DNA of 64,000 nt from an uncultured Acidimicrobiaceae bacterium (lineage in GTDB: Bacteria > Actinomycetota > Acidimicrobiia > Acidimicrobiales > UBA10347): contig CAJJAG010000002.1 of the NCBI GenBank assembly GCA_905182135.1, positions 62,001 to 126,000 of the forward strand, read 5' to 3'. Shown piece by piece: positions 25,449 through 33,445 of this stretch. A program made the position numbers and the translations under genes. Below the pieces are notes generated by a model. The model was given only the letters and a program-made list of their open reading frames with translations. It made no database searches and was not told the origin of the DNA. How positions within the stretch are numbered: position 1 is the first letter of the stretch; each line of letters begins with the position of its first letter.

Positions 25449-26576
25449 GTGAGCGACACGATTCCGAACATCACCATCCCGGCCGACCTGCTCCCATCCG
25501 ACGGTCGGTTTGGGTCCGGACCGAGCAAGGTGCGCACCCAAGCGGTAGATGCACTAGCCGCTACCGGCACGTCATTTATGGGAACGAGCCATCGCAAGGA
25601 CCCCGTTAAGGACATCGTTTTACGCATGCAGGACGGAATGCGACAGCTATTCTCTCTGCCGAGTGATTGGGATGTCATGATCGGCAACGGTGGCGCCACG
25701 ATCCTGTGGGATGCACTAACTTTTGGCTTTATCGCTCAGAAAAGCCAGCACCTGTCATTCGGCGAATTCGGCTCGAAGTTCGCAAAGGCGGCGCAGCAAG
25801 CACCTCACCTCACTGACCCGACGGTCATCGAATCCGACGTTGGCAGCCATCCAGTCTTGGTTGCCGACGATGCCATCGATACCTACTGTTTCACGCACAA
25901 CGAGACGTCGACCGGTGTCGCAATGGACGTCACCCGACCTTTGGGCGCCGCTGGCCTCATCTGTGTCGACGCCACTTCGGCTGCCGGTGGCATGCGCTGG
26001 TCCCCCGAGCAAGCGGACCTCTACTACTTCTCGCCGCAGAAGTGCTTCGCAAGTGACGGTGGTCTCTACATAGCGCTGGCCTCTCCGGCTGCGAGCACAC
26101 GGATAGACGAGATCGCTGCAAGTGACCGCTGGATCCCGGCTGGCCTTGACTTGAAGACAGCGCTCGACAATTCACGTAAGAAGCAGACGTACAACACGCC
26201 ATCACTGGCAACCATCTTCATGACCATGCACATGGTCGAATGGATGAACAAAAACGGTGGCCTTGAGTTCGCCGCCGGCCGATGCGACGAATCGTCGTCT
26301 CACATCTATGACTGGGCCGACTCACACCATCTTGCGACCCCGTTCGTATCTGATCTCTCGATGCGTAGCAGCGTCGTATGCACTATCGATTTCGACGACG
26401 TCGTTACCGCGGACACCGTCGCCAGTGTCTTAGCAGCTAACGGCATTGTCGGCACCGACAGCTACCGTAAGCTCGGACGCAACCAACTGCGCCTGGCTGC
26501 CTTTCCCGCCATTGATCCCGACGACACCCGCGCCCTGACGGCGTGCATCGATTATGTCATCGGTGAGCTCACTTAA
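25449..26576 (+). CDS. serC: Phosphoserine aminotransferase
   Basis: 375 residues from GTG 25449, which gives the N-terminus IPADLLPSDGRFGSGPSKVR characteristic of the actinobacterial SerC group. ATG 25383 would add 22 residues with no homologous look. PLP-binding features are GNGGATILWDALTFG, TSTGVAMDV, VDATSAAGGMRW and the Schiff-base lysine in YFSPQKCFASDGG (about 197). It converts 3-phosphohydroxypyruvate and glutamate to phosphoserine, the step after SerA. The yqgE-like gene starts 10 nt after the stop. Confidence 0.95.
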   Translation: MSDTIPNITIPADLLPSDGRFGSGPSKVRTQAVDALAATGTSFMGTSHRKDPVKDIVLRMQDGMRQLFSLPSDWDVMIGNGGATILWDALTFGFIAQKSQHLSFGEFGSKFAKAAQQAPHLTDPTVIESDVGSHPVLVADDAIDTYCFTHNETSTGVAMDVTRPLGAAGLICVDATSAAGGMRWSPEQADLYYFSPQKCFASDGGLYIALASPAASTRIDEIAASDRWIPAGLDLKTALDNSRKKQTYNTPSLATIFMTMHMVEWMNKNGGLEFAAGRCDESSSHIYDWADSHHLATPFVSDLSMRSSVVCTIDFDDVVTADTVASVLAANGIVGTDSYRKLGRNQLRLAAFPAIDPDDTRALTACIDYVIGELT

Positions 26577-26586
26577 GGGCTGTTCA

Positions 26587-27144
26587 GTGGCGAGCGAAAC
26601 AACGGCAGGAAAGCTGCTTATTGCTACCCCTGCGATTGGTGAGGGCGACTTTGAGCAGTCGATCATTTACATGTTGCATCATGACGTCGATGGCGCCCTC
26701 GGAGTAATCATCAATCGTCCAAGCGAGTTGCTGGTCGAAGAGTTGCTCCCGCGTTGGGTAGATATTGCGACCGCACCGGCACTGATCTTCTCGGGAGGTC
26801 CGGTCGAAACGAACGGCTTCATCGGTGTGGCCCGAGCCGTCGGAGCTCAACCTGAAGGTGTCGTCGAGATACCAGAAACCGACGTGGTCACCGTCGATCT
26901 CGAAGACGACGCTGCATTTGCTGCTGCACACATCGACCGCTTGCGCATCTTTCGCGGTTACGCCGGTTGGGGTGCGCACCAGCTTGATACCGAACTCAGC
27001 GCCGGCGCATGGTTCACCGTCCCCTCAGATCCTGGCGATCTGTGGTCAGAAGTACCCGGCGATCTGTACGAGCAGGTGCTGCGCCGTCAGTCCGGCGATA
27101 TGCGATGGTTCGCAATCGCACCCCTCGACCCATCCCAGAACTGA
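26587..27144 (+). CDS. UPF0301/AlgH (YqgE) family protein
   Basis: 185 residues from GTG 26587. The family signature is complete: GKLLIATPAIGEGDFEQSII, HHDVDGALGVIINRPSE, FSGGPVETNGFIGVAR, and RIFRGYAGWGAHQLDTELSA near the C-terminal third, ending with FAIAPLDPS. The family adopts a compact alpha/beta fold of unknown biochemistry (AlgH in Pseudomonas was named from alginate genetics). It sits immediately behind serC, probably cotranscribed. An upstream in-frame ATG at 26554 lies inside serC. Confidence 0.93.
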   Translation: MASETTAGKLLIATPAIGEGDFEQSIIYMLHHDVDGALGVIINRPSELLVEELLPRWVDIATAPALIFSGGPVETNGFIGVARAVGAQPEGVVEIPETDVVTVDLEDDAAFAAAHIDRLRIFRGYAGWGAHQLDTELSAGAWFTVPSDPGDLWSEVPGDLYEQVLRRQSGDMRWFAIAPLDPSQN

Positions 27145-27149
27145 CACTG

Positions 27150-27727
27150 CTCCACAGAGCCCATGGCCCAGACATGGTTTGGGCAAGGAATGCTGCGACG
27201 ACCCAATGGTCACCTCGATGAGGCAGTCCCAACGGATCAGGTCGAACGTGACGGCCTCAACGGTAGAGGTGCCAGTGGTCTCGACGGTGAAAGTAGCCAG
27301 TGATCCGGTGTCGAACAGTCCGATCTCTTCATCGTCTCTGCTGGCAATTGCGACGTCGCCCAGTCGGAGGACCAGCACGGTGTCAGCGATGCCGTCAGCG
27401 GTGATCATGACGTCCTCGCCAGCTGTCAGAGATAGCTGCTTGGGTCTAGCGTCGCGTTTAGCTTTTCACCGCCCTCGGCTTGTTCATCGAAATACAACAC
27501 CGAGGTGCAACACCGAGGTGCAACACAGTGCCGTTTTCACCACGTACACGAAACGGATCAGCTGATTCCTGCGACTGGGTTACTGCAATTTCTCCAAGCG
27601 TCTCATGGGCGTTGGTGACGATCCATCCGCCATCGATGACGAATCCGTTGCCCGATGAGAGCCCGTCCGGTGCCGACACGAAGACGAAGGACGACTCGAT
27701 CTGTTCGTAGGTCGCCTCGCTGCTCAT
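27150..27727 (-). pseudogene. Decayed secreted trypsin-like protease with PPC-like C-terminal domain
   Basis: From ATG 27727 the minus strand encodes a chymotrypsin-fold start: SSFVFVSAPDGLSSGNGFVI followed by DGGWIVTNAHET, containing the catalytic-His motif TNAH. The frame ends at TAA near 27459. A second frame then reads PKQLSLTAGEDVMITADG and ADTVLVLRLGDVAIASRDD, with further beta strands resembling bacterial pre-peptidase C-terminal domains. The Asp and Ser parts of the protease are missing between them, where a 13-bp duplication (27495-27526) lies. It is best read as a deleted and frameshifted gene; the exact 3' limit is unclear. Confidence 0.55.
27495..27526. repeat. Direct duplication, 13 bp, 2.5 copies
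   Basis: CAACACCGAGGTG at 27495-27507 and 27508-27520, then CAACAC (27521-27526). Confidence 0.95.
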
Positions 27728-27780
27728 CTCGGTACCGTTTGATCGAGCGACCTGATTTCAGCCGAGGCGCTAACGGGAAG

Positions 27781-27814
27781 CAAGAACACTGCAAACACAA
27801 GAACACTGCAAACA
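27781..27814. repeat. Direct duplication, 17 bp, two perfect copies
   Basis: CAAGAACACTGCAAACA occurs at 27781-27797 and 27798-27814 without spacer. Confidence 0.97.
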
Positions 27815-27926
27815 TGAGGGCAAGGCGCACTTGCACATGTCCACGGTACTGGCTCTTAGCAACCAGTGACGTCAGCTTTTCACCGCTGCGGCCAGCAGAA
27901 GATCTCATGCCAAGGGAACTAATTTC

Positions 27927-27954
27927 AAACGATGCCAGACAAACGATGCCAGAC
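27927..27954. repeat. Direct duplication, 14 bp, two perfect copies
   Basis: AAACGATGCCAGAC occurs at 27927-27940 and 27941-27954 without spacer. Confidence 0.97.
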
Positions 27955-28222
27955 ACATCGGATGCTTAGGAAGATGCGATCTGGCTCGGCCCGGTGCTCA
28001 CTGGAGCCCCGATGTAGCTGCACCGGAGCCCATCTGAGGTGCCAGGTACCACTGAGATCGGCAGCACAATTCACCTGACGACGGGCCCTGAACCAACCGG
28101 TGACGGCCGAGTCGGTCTGAGCGCCTAAACTGATTTCGACACGGCCATGGCGCGCCGTTTTCGAATGATGGTCGATGCTCGACTAGTTTTCGACCGAATA
28201 CATCTGACTTTTAGGAGAATCT

Positions 28223-28525
28223 GTGGAATTGCGACCTGGGCTCAAGCTGAGCAGCGCTGTCTGTTCAACCGAGGTGATCGTTGTCGCCGGTAGCGGCGAC
28301 ATCGACCTGACCTGTGGCGGCGTGGCCATGCTCATGCCCGGTGCCGAGGCTGGCGCCGCTGACGCCGTCGACGGACTAACCGAAGGCACCATGTTGGGCA
28401 AGCGTTACTGCGACGACGACGGCACCGTCGAAGTCTTGGCTACCAAGCCCGGCGACGGATCTATCGGTATCGGCCAAACCGCACTCAGCCTCAAAGAGGC
28501 CAAGCCACTCCCCGCTTCCGACTAA
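28223..28525 (+). CDS. Short hypothetical protein heading an acyl-CoA ligase operon
   Basis: 100 residues from GTG 28223, preceded by AGGAG at good spacing. It begins MELRPGLKLSSAVCSTEVIV and contains a second Cys in DLTCGGVAM, a GKRYCDD motif and a predicted beta-rich fold without membrane segments. The GKRY(C)xD segment followed by EVLATKPG recalls small proteins found next to acyl-CoA ligases in actinobacteria, but I cannot name the family. The three cysteines could bind a metal. The ligase gene starts 21 nt downstream. Confidence 0.75.
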   Translation: MELRPGLKLSSAVCSTEVIVVAGSGDIDLTCGGVAMLMPGAEAGAADAVDGLTEGTMLGKRYCDDDGTVEVLATKPGDGSIGIGQTALSLKEAKPLPASD

Positions 28526-28546
28526 ACATCGATTGGTTTTGACAAC

Positions 28547-30034
28547 GTGAACATCTTGACACTGCTTGACATGGCTGTCAGCGGGTTCGGCGACCGGACT
28601 GCCTTCGGGTCGGTCGGAAGTGGCCTGACGTACACCGAATTGCTTGAGCGATCTGCTCGTGCCGGCCATTATTTCACCGAAGCCGGCACCGATCGGGTGT
28701 CGTTCCTCGACGTGAGCTCGCCCGCATTGCCGGTCGCCTTATTCGGGGCGGCCTATGCGGGCCAACCCTTCGTGCCTCTGAACTACAGGCTCGCTGACGG
28801 CGATCTCGCAGCGCTTGCCGAACGAACCGCGCCTGCCTCGCTCGTCGCCGGTACCGATCAAGTGGCGCGGGTAGCATCGACTGCTGGTCTGCAAGTGATC
28901 GAACGCGATGAGTTTCTGAGTGCAACCGAATCCGGTGATGCTCTGGATCCATCGGCATGGTCGATGGATCCAGATGACATCGCTGTGCTGCTCTACACGA
29001 GCGGCACCACAGGAGAACCCAAGGCTGCCGTATTGCGGCACAAGAACCTGGTCGGTTACATCCTGGGCTCTGTTGAATTCATGGGTGCCGGCGAAGATGA
29101 GGCCACACTTGTATCGGTCCCTCCGTATCACATTGCTGGTCTAGCAGCGATCTTGAGTTCGGTCTATGCAGGGCGTCGCGTCGTGCAGCTGCCGAACTTC
29201 GATGCCGATACCTGGATCGATCTCGTGGCTTCCGAAGGGGTAACCCACGCCATGGTCGTACCGACCATGCTCGCCCGAATCGTCGAGCAAATGACGGCTC
29301 GATCGATCGAGTTGCCAAGTCTGCGGGCGCTCTCGTACGGAGGTGGCCGCATGCCCCTACCTGTCATTGACCAGGCACTCCGCCTATTCCCCGAAACCCG
29401 ATTCGTAAACGCCTACGGCCTAACCGAGACCAGCTCGACGATCTCCCTGTTGGGGCCCGACGACCATCGCCAGGCCCATGTCAGCGACGACCCCTCAATC
29501 CAACGTCGGCTGACATCGGTTGGGCAACCACTTCCTACGCTCGAGGTCTCGATTCGAGACGACGAAGGCGCCGAAGTCCCGTCCGGTACCCCCGGCGAGG
29601 TTTGGGTCCGCGGCGAACAAGTAGCGGGCGAGTATCTCCAGCAAGGCTCCAAGCTCACGGCCGAAGGCTGGTTCCCAACCAACGACGGCGGCGAACTCGA
29701 TGCCCATGGGTACTTGTATGTGACCGGTCGACTCGACGATGTCATCGTGCGCGGTGGCGAGAACATTTCGCCCGGTGAGATCGAAGATGTCCTACTGGCC
29801 CATCCCGAAGTCCGAGACGTCGCAGTTATCGGGATCCCGAACGACCAGTGGGGCGAGACCATCGCCGCCGTGGTGGTTGGGTCCGCGACCGAAGACGAAC
29901 TAAAAGCCTTTGTCGCCGAGCGACTGCGGTCGTCTCGCTCTCCCGACACTGTGGTATATCGCGACGAGCTTCCCTACAACGACACGGGCAAGCTCTTACG
30001 CCGGGTCCTCAGGGCCGAATTGGCCGAGTCCTAA
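28547..30034 (+). CDS. AMP-dependent acyl-CoA synthetase (ligase)
   Basis: 495 residues of the ANL superfamily. The P-loop is LLYTSGTTGEPKAAVLRHKN (about 147-166), then NAYGLTETSSTISLLGPDD, the adenylate-binding GELDAHGYLYVTGRLDD, the hinge VIVRGGENISPGEIEDVL, and the catalytic C-terminal Lys in PYNDTGKLLRRVL. All core motifs are intact. It activates a carboxylic acid to acyl-AMP and then acyl-CoA; chain length cannot be read from the sequence. GTG start at 28547. It is followed after 1 nt by an enoyl-CoA hydratase gene, pointing to fatty or aromatic acid degradation. Confidence 0.92.
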   Translation: MNILTLLDMAVSGFGDRTAFGSVGSGLTYTELLERSARAGHYFTEAGTDRVSFLDVSSPALPVALFGAAYAGQPFVPLNYRLADGDLAALAERTAPASLVAGTDQVARVASTAGLQVIERDEFLSATESGDALDPSAWSMDPDDIAVLLYTSGTTGEPKAAVLRHKNLVGYILGSVEFMGAGEDEATLVSVPPYHIAGLAAILSSVYAGRRVVQLPNFDADTWIDLVASEGVTHAMVVPTMLARIVEQMTARSIELPSLRALSYGGGRMPLPVIDQALRLFPETRFVNAYGLTETSSTISLLGPDDHRQAHVSDDPSIQRRLTSVGQPLPTLEVSIRDDEGAEVPSGTPGEVWVRGEQVAGEYLQQGSKLTAEGWFPTNDGGELDAHGYLYVTGRLDDVIVRGGENISPGEIEDVLLAHPEVRDVAVIGIPNDQWGETIAAVVVGSATEDELKAFVAERLRSSRSPDTVVYRDELPYNDTGKLLRRVLRAELAES

Positions 30035-30035
30035 C

Positions 30036-31091
30036 TTGTTGCTGAGCGTCAACCAGGCGCTGGGAACAGCGAGGCAGTGGTCGAGTATCGCCGCAATTGG
30101 TGACACCGAACTTCCGCTCCTTGCGGTCGATATGCGCGACGTTGCGCGCTCGTTCCGAATGAACAACCAGGACGACGAGTTGGTTGATTTGATCACTGCC
30201 GCTCCTTGGGTGAACGCGGTAATTGTCGATGATGACCTTGATCCTGTGTTCGCTCGACTCGTCGACGCGTTCGATGTAGTCATTGGCGATGGCACGTCGT
30301 CTGAGGCTGCTGTTGACGTTGCCGATCCTGAATCATGCCTCGCTGAACTTGCCACTGCTGTGGCTGCCAGTCCGTCAGCATCAGTCGCTCTGGTTCAACT
30401 CCTTCGTGTTAGCCATGACCTACCCATCGCACAGGCGCTCCATCTCGAGTCCGTGACGTATGCAATGTTGCAGACCAGCGAACGGTTCCAGACATGGCTG
30501 ACCGGGCGGCATCCAGATGCAGCAACTGATAGTGCAGAGCAGGCCGTGGCGGTTGATCTGGCCGGGTCGTTGCTGACCATCACGTTGCAACGCCCCGACA
30601 AGCGAAATGCCCTGAACGTGGTTATGCGTGATCAGCTATGCCAAGCCCTTGAGCTGTTGGACCTCGATCATTCGATCGACGGGGCGCTGGTCGTTGGTGC
30701 CGGAAGCAACTTCTGCGCTGGCGGGGACCTCGATGAGTTCGGCTCGACACCCACGCCTGCAACTGGCCACCATGTCCGCATGGTGCGCAGTCTCCCGGCC
30801 CTGGTGCATCGAGTGAGCAAGCGGGTTCGGGTTCATGTCCATGGCGCATGTGTCGGCGCAGGTATAGAACTACCCGCATTCGCCGGTTCGATAATTGCTC
30901 ACCCCGACGCAACATTCCAGCTTCCTGAAATCGCCTTCGGCTTGATTCCTGGTGCGGGCGGCACGGTCAGCGTCACTCGTCGCTGCGGACGCCACCGCAC
31001 GGCCTGGCTAGCGCTGACGGGCACAACGATCGATGCTGGGCTCGCCTTGCGCTGGCAGCTCATCGACCGAATCGATGCAACCGTCTTCTGA
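30036..31091 (+). CDS. Enoyl-CoA hydratase/isomerase with N-terminal extension
   Basis: About 351 residues from TTG 30036, 1 nt after the ligase stop; TTG 30039 is equivalent. The last ~190 residues are a crotonase domain: LTITLQRPDKRNALNVVMRD, GAGSNFCAGGDLDEFG (oxyanion-hole loop), VHGACVGAGIELPAFAG and FGLIPGAGGTVSVTRRCGR with the catalytic Glu/Gly region. The first ~160 residues are not crotonase-like and read VDMRDVARSFR, then PWVNAVIVDDDLDPVFARLV and DAFDVVIGDG, perhaps a degenerate second crotonase half. The C-terminus is short compared with canonical 260-residue crotonases. Likely acyl-CoA beta-oxidation. Confidence 0.85.
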   Translation: MLLSVNQALGTARQWSSIAAIGDTELPLLAVDMRDVARSFRMNNQDDELVDLITAAPWVNAVIVDDDLDPVFARLVDAFDVVIGDGTSSEAAVDVADPESCLAELATAVAASPSASVALVQLLRVSHDLPIAQALHLESVTYAMLQTSERFQTWLTGRHPDAATDSAEQAVAVDLAGSLLTITLQRPDKRNALNVVMRDQLCQALELLDLDHSIDGALVVGAGSNFCAGGDLDEFGSTPTPATGHHVRMVRSLPALVHRVSKRVRVHVHGACVGAGIELPAFAGSIIAHPDATFQLPEIAFGLIPGAGGTVSVTRRCGRHRTAWLALTGTTIDAGLALRWQLIDRIDATVF

Positions 31092-31107
31092 CCAGACCTC
31101 TTGGTGG

Positions 31108-32271
31108 TTAGCGGCGTGCGTTCTGCCAGGACGTGAGAAGTTCGACGCCTCGCTCGACCGCGTCGGTGCCGCCACAGAACGAGAATCGGACGTACTGCTC
31201 ACCGTTGTAAGGATCAAAATCGGTACCAGGAGTAGCCGCGATACCGAGCTCGGAAAGCCACTGGGCGCACAAGTCCGTGCTGCTCTCGGCGATGTCGGAA
31301 ATATCGGCGTACACGTAAAAGGCCCCCTCGGCTGGTGCCAGCCGGTCAAAGCCTGCGGACCGTAAACCATCGAGCAAGATCTGCCGGTTGTGGGCGTAAC
31401 GCACCAGATGGCCTTGCAGCTCCTCATGGCAATCAAACGCAGCGATGCCCGCCATCTGGGACAGCGTCTGCGGGCCAAGAAGAAGATTTGCTGCAAACTT
31501 CGTAACTGGTGACACAAAGTTTTCGGGGACGACCAGCCAACCGAGCCGCCATCCGGTCATCGAGAAGTACTTGGAGAAGCTGTTGACGACGAGCACATCA
31601 TCGCTATGAGCAAGCGCCGTGGTTGCCGCTGTGCCATAGGTGAGACCGTGATAAATTTCGTCCGATACCACCTTGATGCCTCGCTCGTCGCACCAGGCCA
31701 CGATCGACGCCAGCATGTCGTCGTCCAGCATCGTCCCCGTTGGATTCGAAGGACTCGTGATGACCAGCCCGTCAAGTGGTCCCTCGGCGTAGGCCTTCTC
31801 GAGCAACTTGATCGTCGGCTGGAAATTATCGTCGAGTGTGGTCATCAGCGGAACGACCTGGGCCCCGAGCGCCTCCAGCGCATTGCGGTAACACGGGTAG
31901 CCAGGAACTGCTAGCGCCACCCGGTCGCCGATATCGAAGGCGGCGAGGAACGCAAGCGTGAAACCGCCTGACGCCCCGACCGTGACCACGACGCGGTGTG
32001 GGTCGACCTCTAGGCCGTACCAGTCGGCGTAGTGAGTAGCAATCGCCGCTCGCAACTCGACGATGCCATGAGAGCTGGCATAGCCAAGCCGGTCACTATC
32101 GAGCACTTGATGGGCTCGTTCGATGACGCCCTTCGGGGCTGCGGTCAGCGGCTGGCCCACTTCGAGTCGAACAACTTCTGCACCAGTCGCTGCACGCCTT
32201 TCGGCCGCCTCGAAGACCTCCATCACGCGGAAGGGAGCGATCTCTGACCGCGATGAAGGCTGGATCGTCAT
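31108..32271 (-). CDS. Class I/II pyridoxal-phosphate aminotransferase
   Basis: 387 residues, fold-type I. LEVGQPLTAAPKGVIERAHQ, GYASSHGIVELRAAIATHYA, TSPSNPTGTML, SDEIYHGLTYG and the PLP lysine in NSFSKYFSMTGWRLGWLVVP are all visible, with RFSFCGG near the C-terminus. It belongs to the broad aspartate/alanine/aromatic aminotransferase group; the substrate is unclear. Its ATG has AGGAC upstream and lies 13 nt after the rsgA stop, so the two genes form a pair. It is distinct from the aminotransferase at 24-25 kb. Confidence 0.88.
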   Translation of the reverse strand: MTIQPSSRSEIAPFRVMEVFEAAERRAATGAEVVRLEVGQPLTAAPKGVIERAHQVLDSDRLGYASSHGIVELRAAIATHYADWYGLEVDPHRVVVTVGASGGFTLAFLAAFDIGDRVALAVPGYPCYRNALEALGAQVVPLMTTLDDNFQPTIKLLEKAYAEGPLDGLVITSPSNPTGTMLDDDMLASIVAWCDERGIKVVSDEIYHGLTYGTAATTALAHSDDVLVVNSFSKYFSMTGWRLGWLVVPENFVSPVTKFAANLLLGPQTLSQMAGIAAFDCHEELQGHLVRYAHNRQILLDGLRSAGFDRLAPAEGAFYVYADISDIAESSTDLCAQWLSELGIAATPGTDFDPYNGEQYVRFSFCGGTDAVERGVELLTSWQNARR

Positions 32272-32284
32272 AGTCCTCTACCCC

Positions 32285-33346
32285 TTACTTGCGGCGGCGC
32301 TTATTGCGCCGGCTCGTGGACGGTGCCCGTTGACGCAGCTCTATGTCCCGGGCTTGCTCGGCAAGTTCTTGCCACAACAGCTGGTAACGGGCCAAACGCA
32401 CAGCTTGGATTTCACCAGCGTCGACTGCCTGCTTGACTGCACAGCCCGGCTCTTGGCGATGGGTGCAGTCGCGAAACCTGCAGCTCGGAGCCAACGCTGT
32501 GACGTCGGCAAACACCTCATCGAGGGCGATATCTGCGGCCCAAAGCCCAATGGCTCGAATACCTGGGGTATCGATCACCACGCCGGCACCGGGGAGTTCG
32601 ATCAGCTCACGGACTGTGGTTGTATGTCGGCCGCGCCTGTCACCACTTCGGACTTCGGCAGTCTCGGCCACATTGTCGCCAACGATTGCGTTTACCAGGG
32701 TCGACTTCCCGACACCTGACGGGCCGATGAACACCAGCGTCTCGCCCACGCCGATGGCGTCCCGGAGTTCTTCAATGCCAGTTCCATCTTCTGCGCTGGT
32801 GACAATCACCGGCGCAACCGAGTCAAGCCATCGGTACTCGTCGGACACCTCGCCCAAGTCACGCTTCGTAAGGATGACCAGAGGCTCAGCGCCGCTATCG
32901 ATCGCTAGTACCAAGAAGCGCTCGATCCGAGCATCGTTGGCGGCTTGGTCGAGGCCGTGAACTACTGCCACACGATCGATATTAGCCACGAGCACCTGAT
33001 CACTAACCTGCTCTGCGGGATCTCGGCGCACCATGGCGGTGCGGCGAGGCAAGACCTGCACTATGTGCAGTCCAACCTCGTCATCGGGTGCAACGACAGC
33101 CCAATCACCTGTGACCGGAGCGATTTTTGACTGCGATCGTTGGGAGTCGCTGACAGCACGGACCTCGCCGTCTTCGACCAACACATCAACTTCACCACGA
33201 TCGACTCGGGCAACGCGACCCAATTGGGCCTCAGCATTCAGTTCCGTCGATGCTCCGAAGTCAGCGAAGGCCTGGATGGTCTCTTCATGGAGACCAAGCG
33301 ATTCCAGTCGAGTCACACCGTGAGAATACGGCCTCCGAGTCGACAT
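32285..33346 (-). CDS. rsgA: Small ribosomal subunit biogenesis GTPase
   Basis: About 353 residues. The circularly permuted GTPase motifs occur in the expected order: G4 LTKRD, G1 GPSGVGKSTLVNAIVG, G3 DTPGIRAIGL. The N-terminal OB-fold carries PVTGDWAVVAPDD and the C-terminal zinc-binding segment is CRFRDCTHRQEPGC. It matures the 30S decoding centre. ATG 33346 is preferred, with AAGG 8 nt upstream; GTG 33379 is an alternative. The Lys/Arg-rich tail (TSRRNKRRRK) probably contacts rRNA. Confidence 0.94.
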   Translation of the reverse strand: MSTRRPYSHGVTRLESLGLHEETIQAFADFGASTELNAEAQLGRVARVDRGEVDVLVEDGEVRAVSDSQRSQSKIAPVTGDWAVVAPDDEVGLHIVQVLPRRTAMVRRDPAEQVSDQVLVANIDRVAVVHGLDQAANDARIERFLVLAIDSGAEPLVILTKRDLGEVSDEYRWLDSVAPVIVTSAEDGTGIEELRDAIGVGETLVFIGPSGVGKSTLVNAIVGDNVAETAEVRSGDRRGRHTTTVRELIELPGAGVVIDTPGIRAIGLWAADIALDEVFADVTALAPSCRFRDCTHRQEPGCAVKQAVDAGEIQAVRLARYQLLWQELAEQARDIELRQRAPSTSRRNKRRRK

Positions 33347-33445
33347 GAGAGCACCTTGGCCTCCTTTCGACTTAACCACTTGTTTCTCGGTTCTGCCGAC
33401 CGAGCGCTGTGCTCAACGGCAATACTGGGAGCACGAGGCGATGAC

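Larger units (their letters stand above)
27728..28222. other. Gene-free interval with clustered short duplications
   Basis: 495 bp with no supported ORF. It contains a 17-bp and a 14-bp perfect tandem duplication and ends with the AGGAG ribosome-binding site of the next gene. It probably holds the promoter of the 28.2-31.1 kb operon, but no clear -35/-10 pair is called. Confidence 0.5.

Noticed and set aside
27495..27954. Possible CRISPR array or iteron origin
   Set aside because: The three duplications have different unit sequences, only 2-2.5 copies each and no regular spacers.
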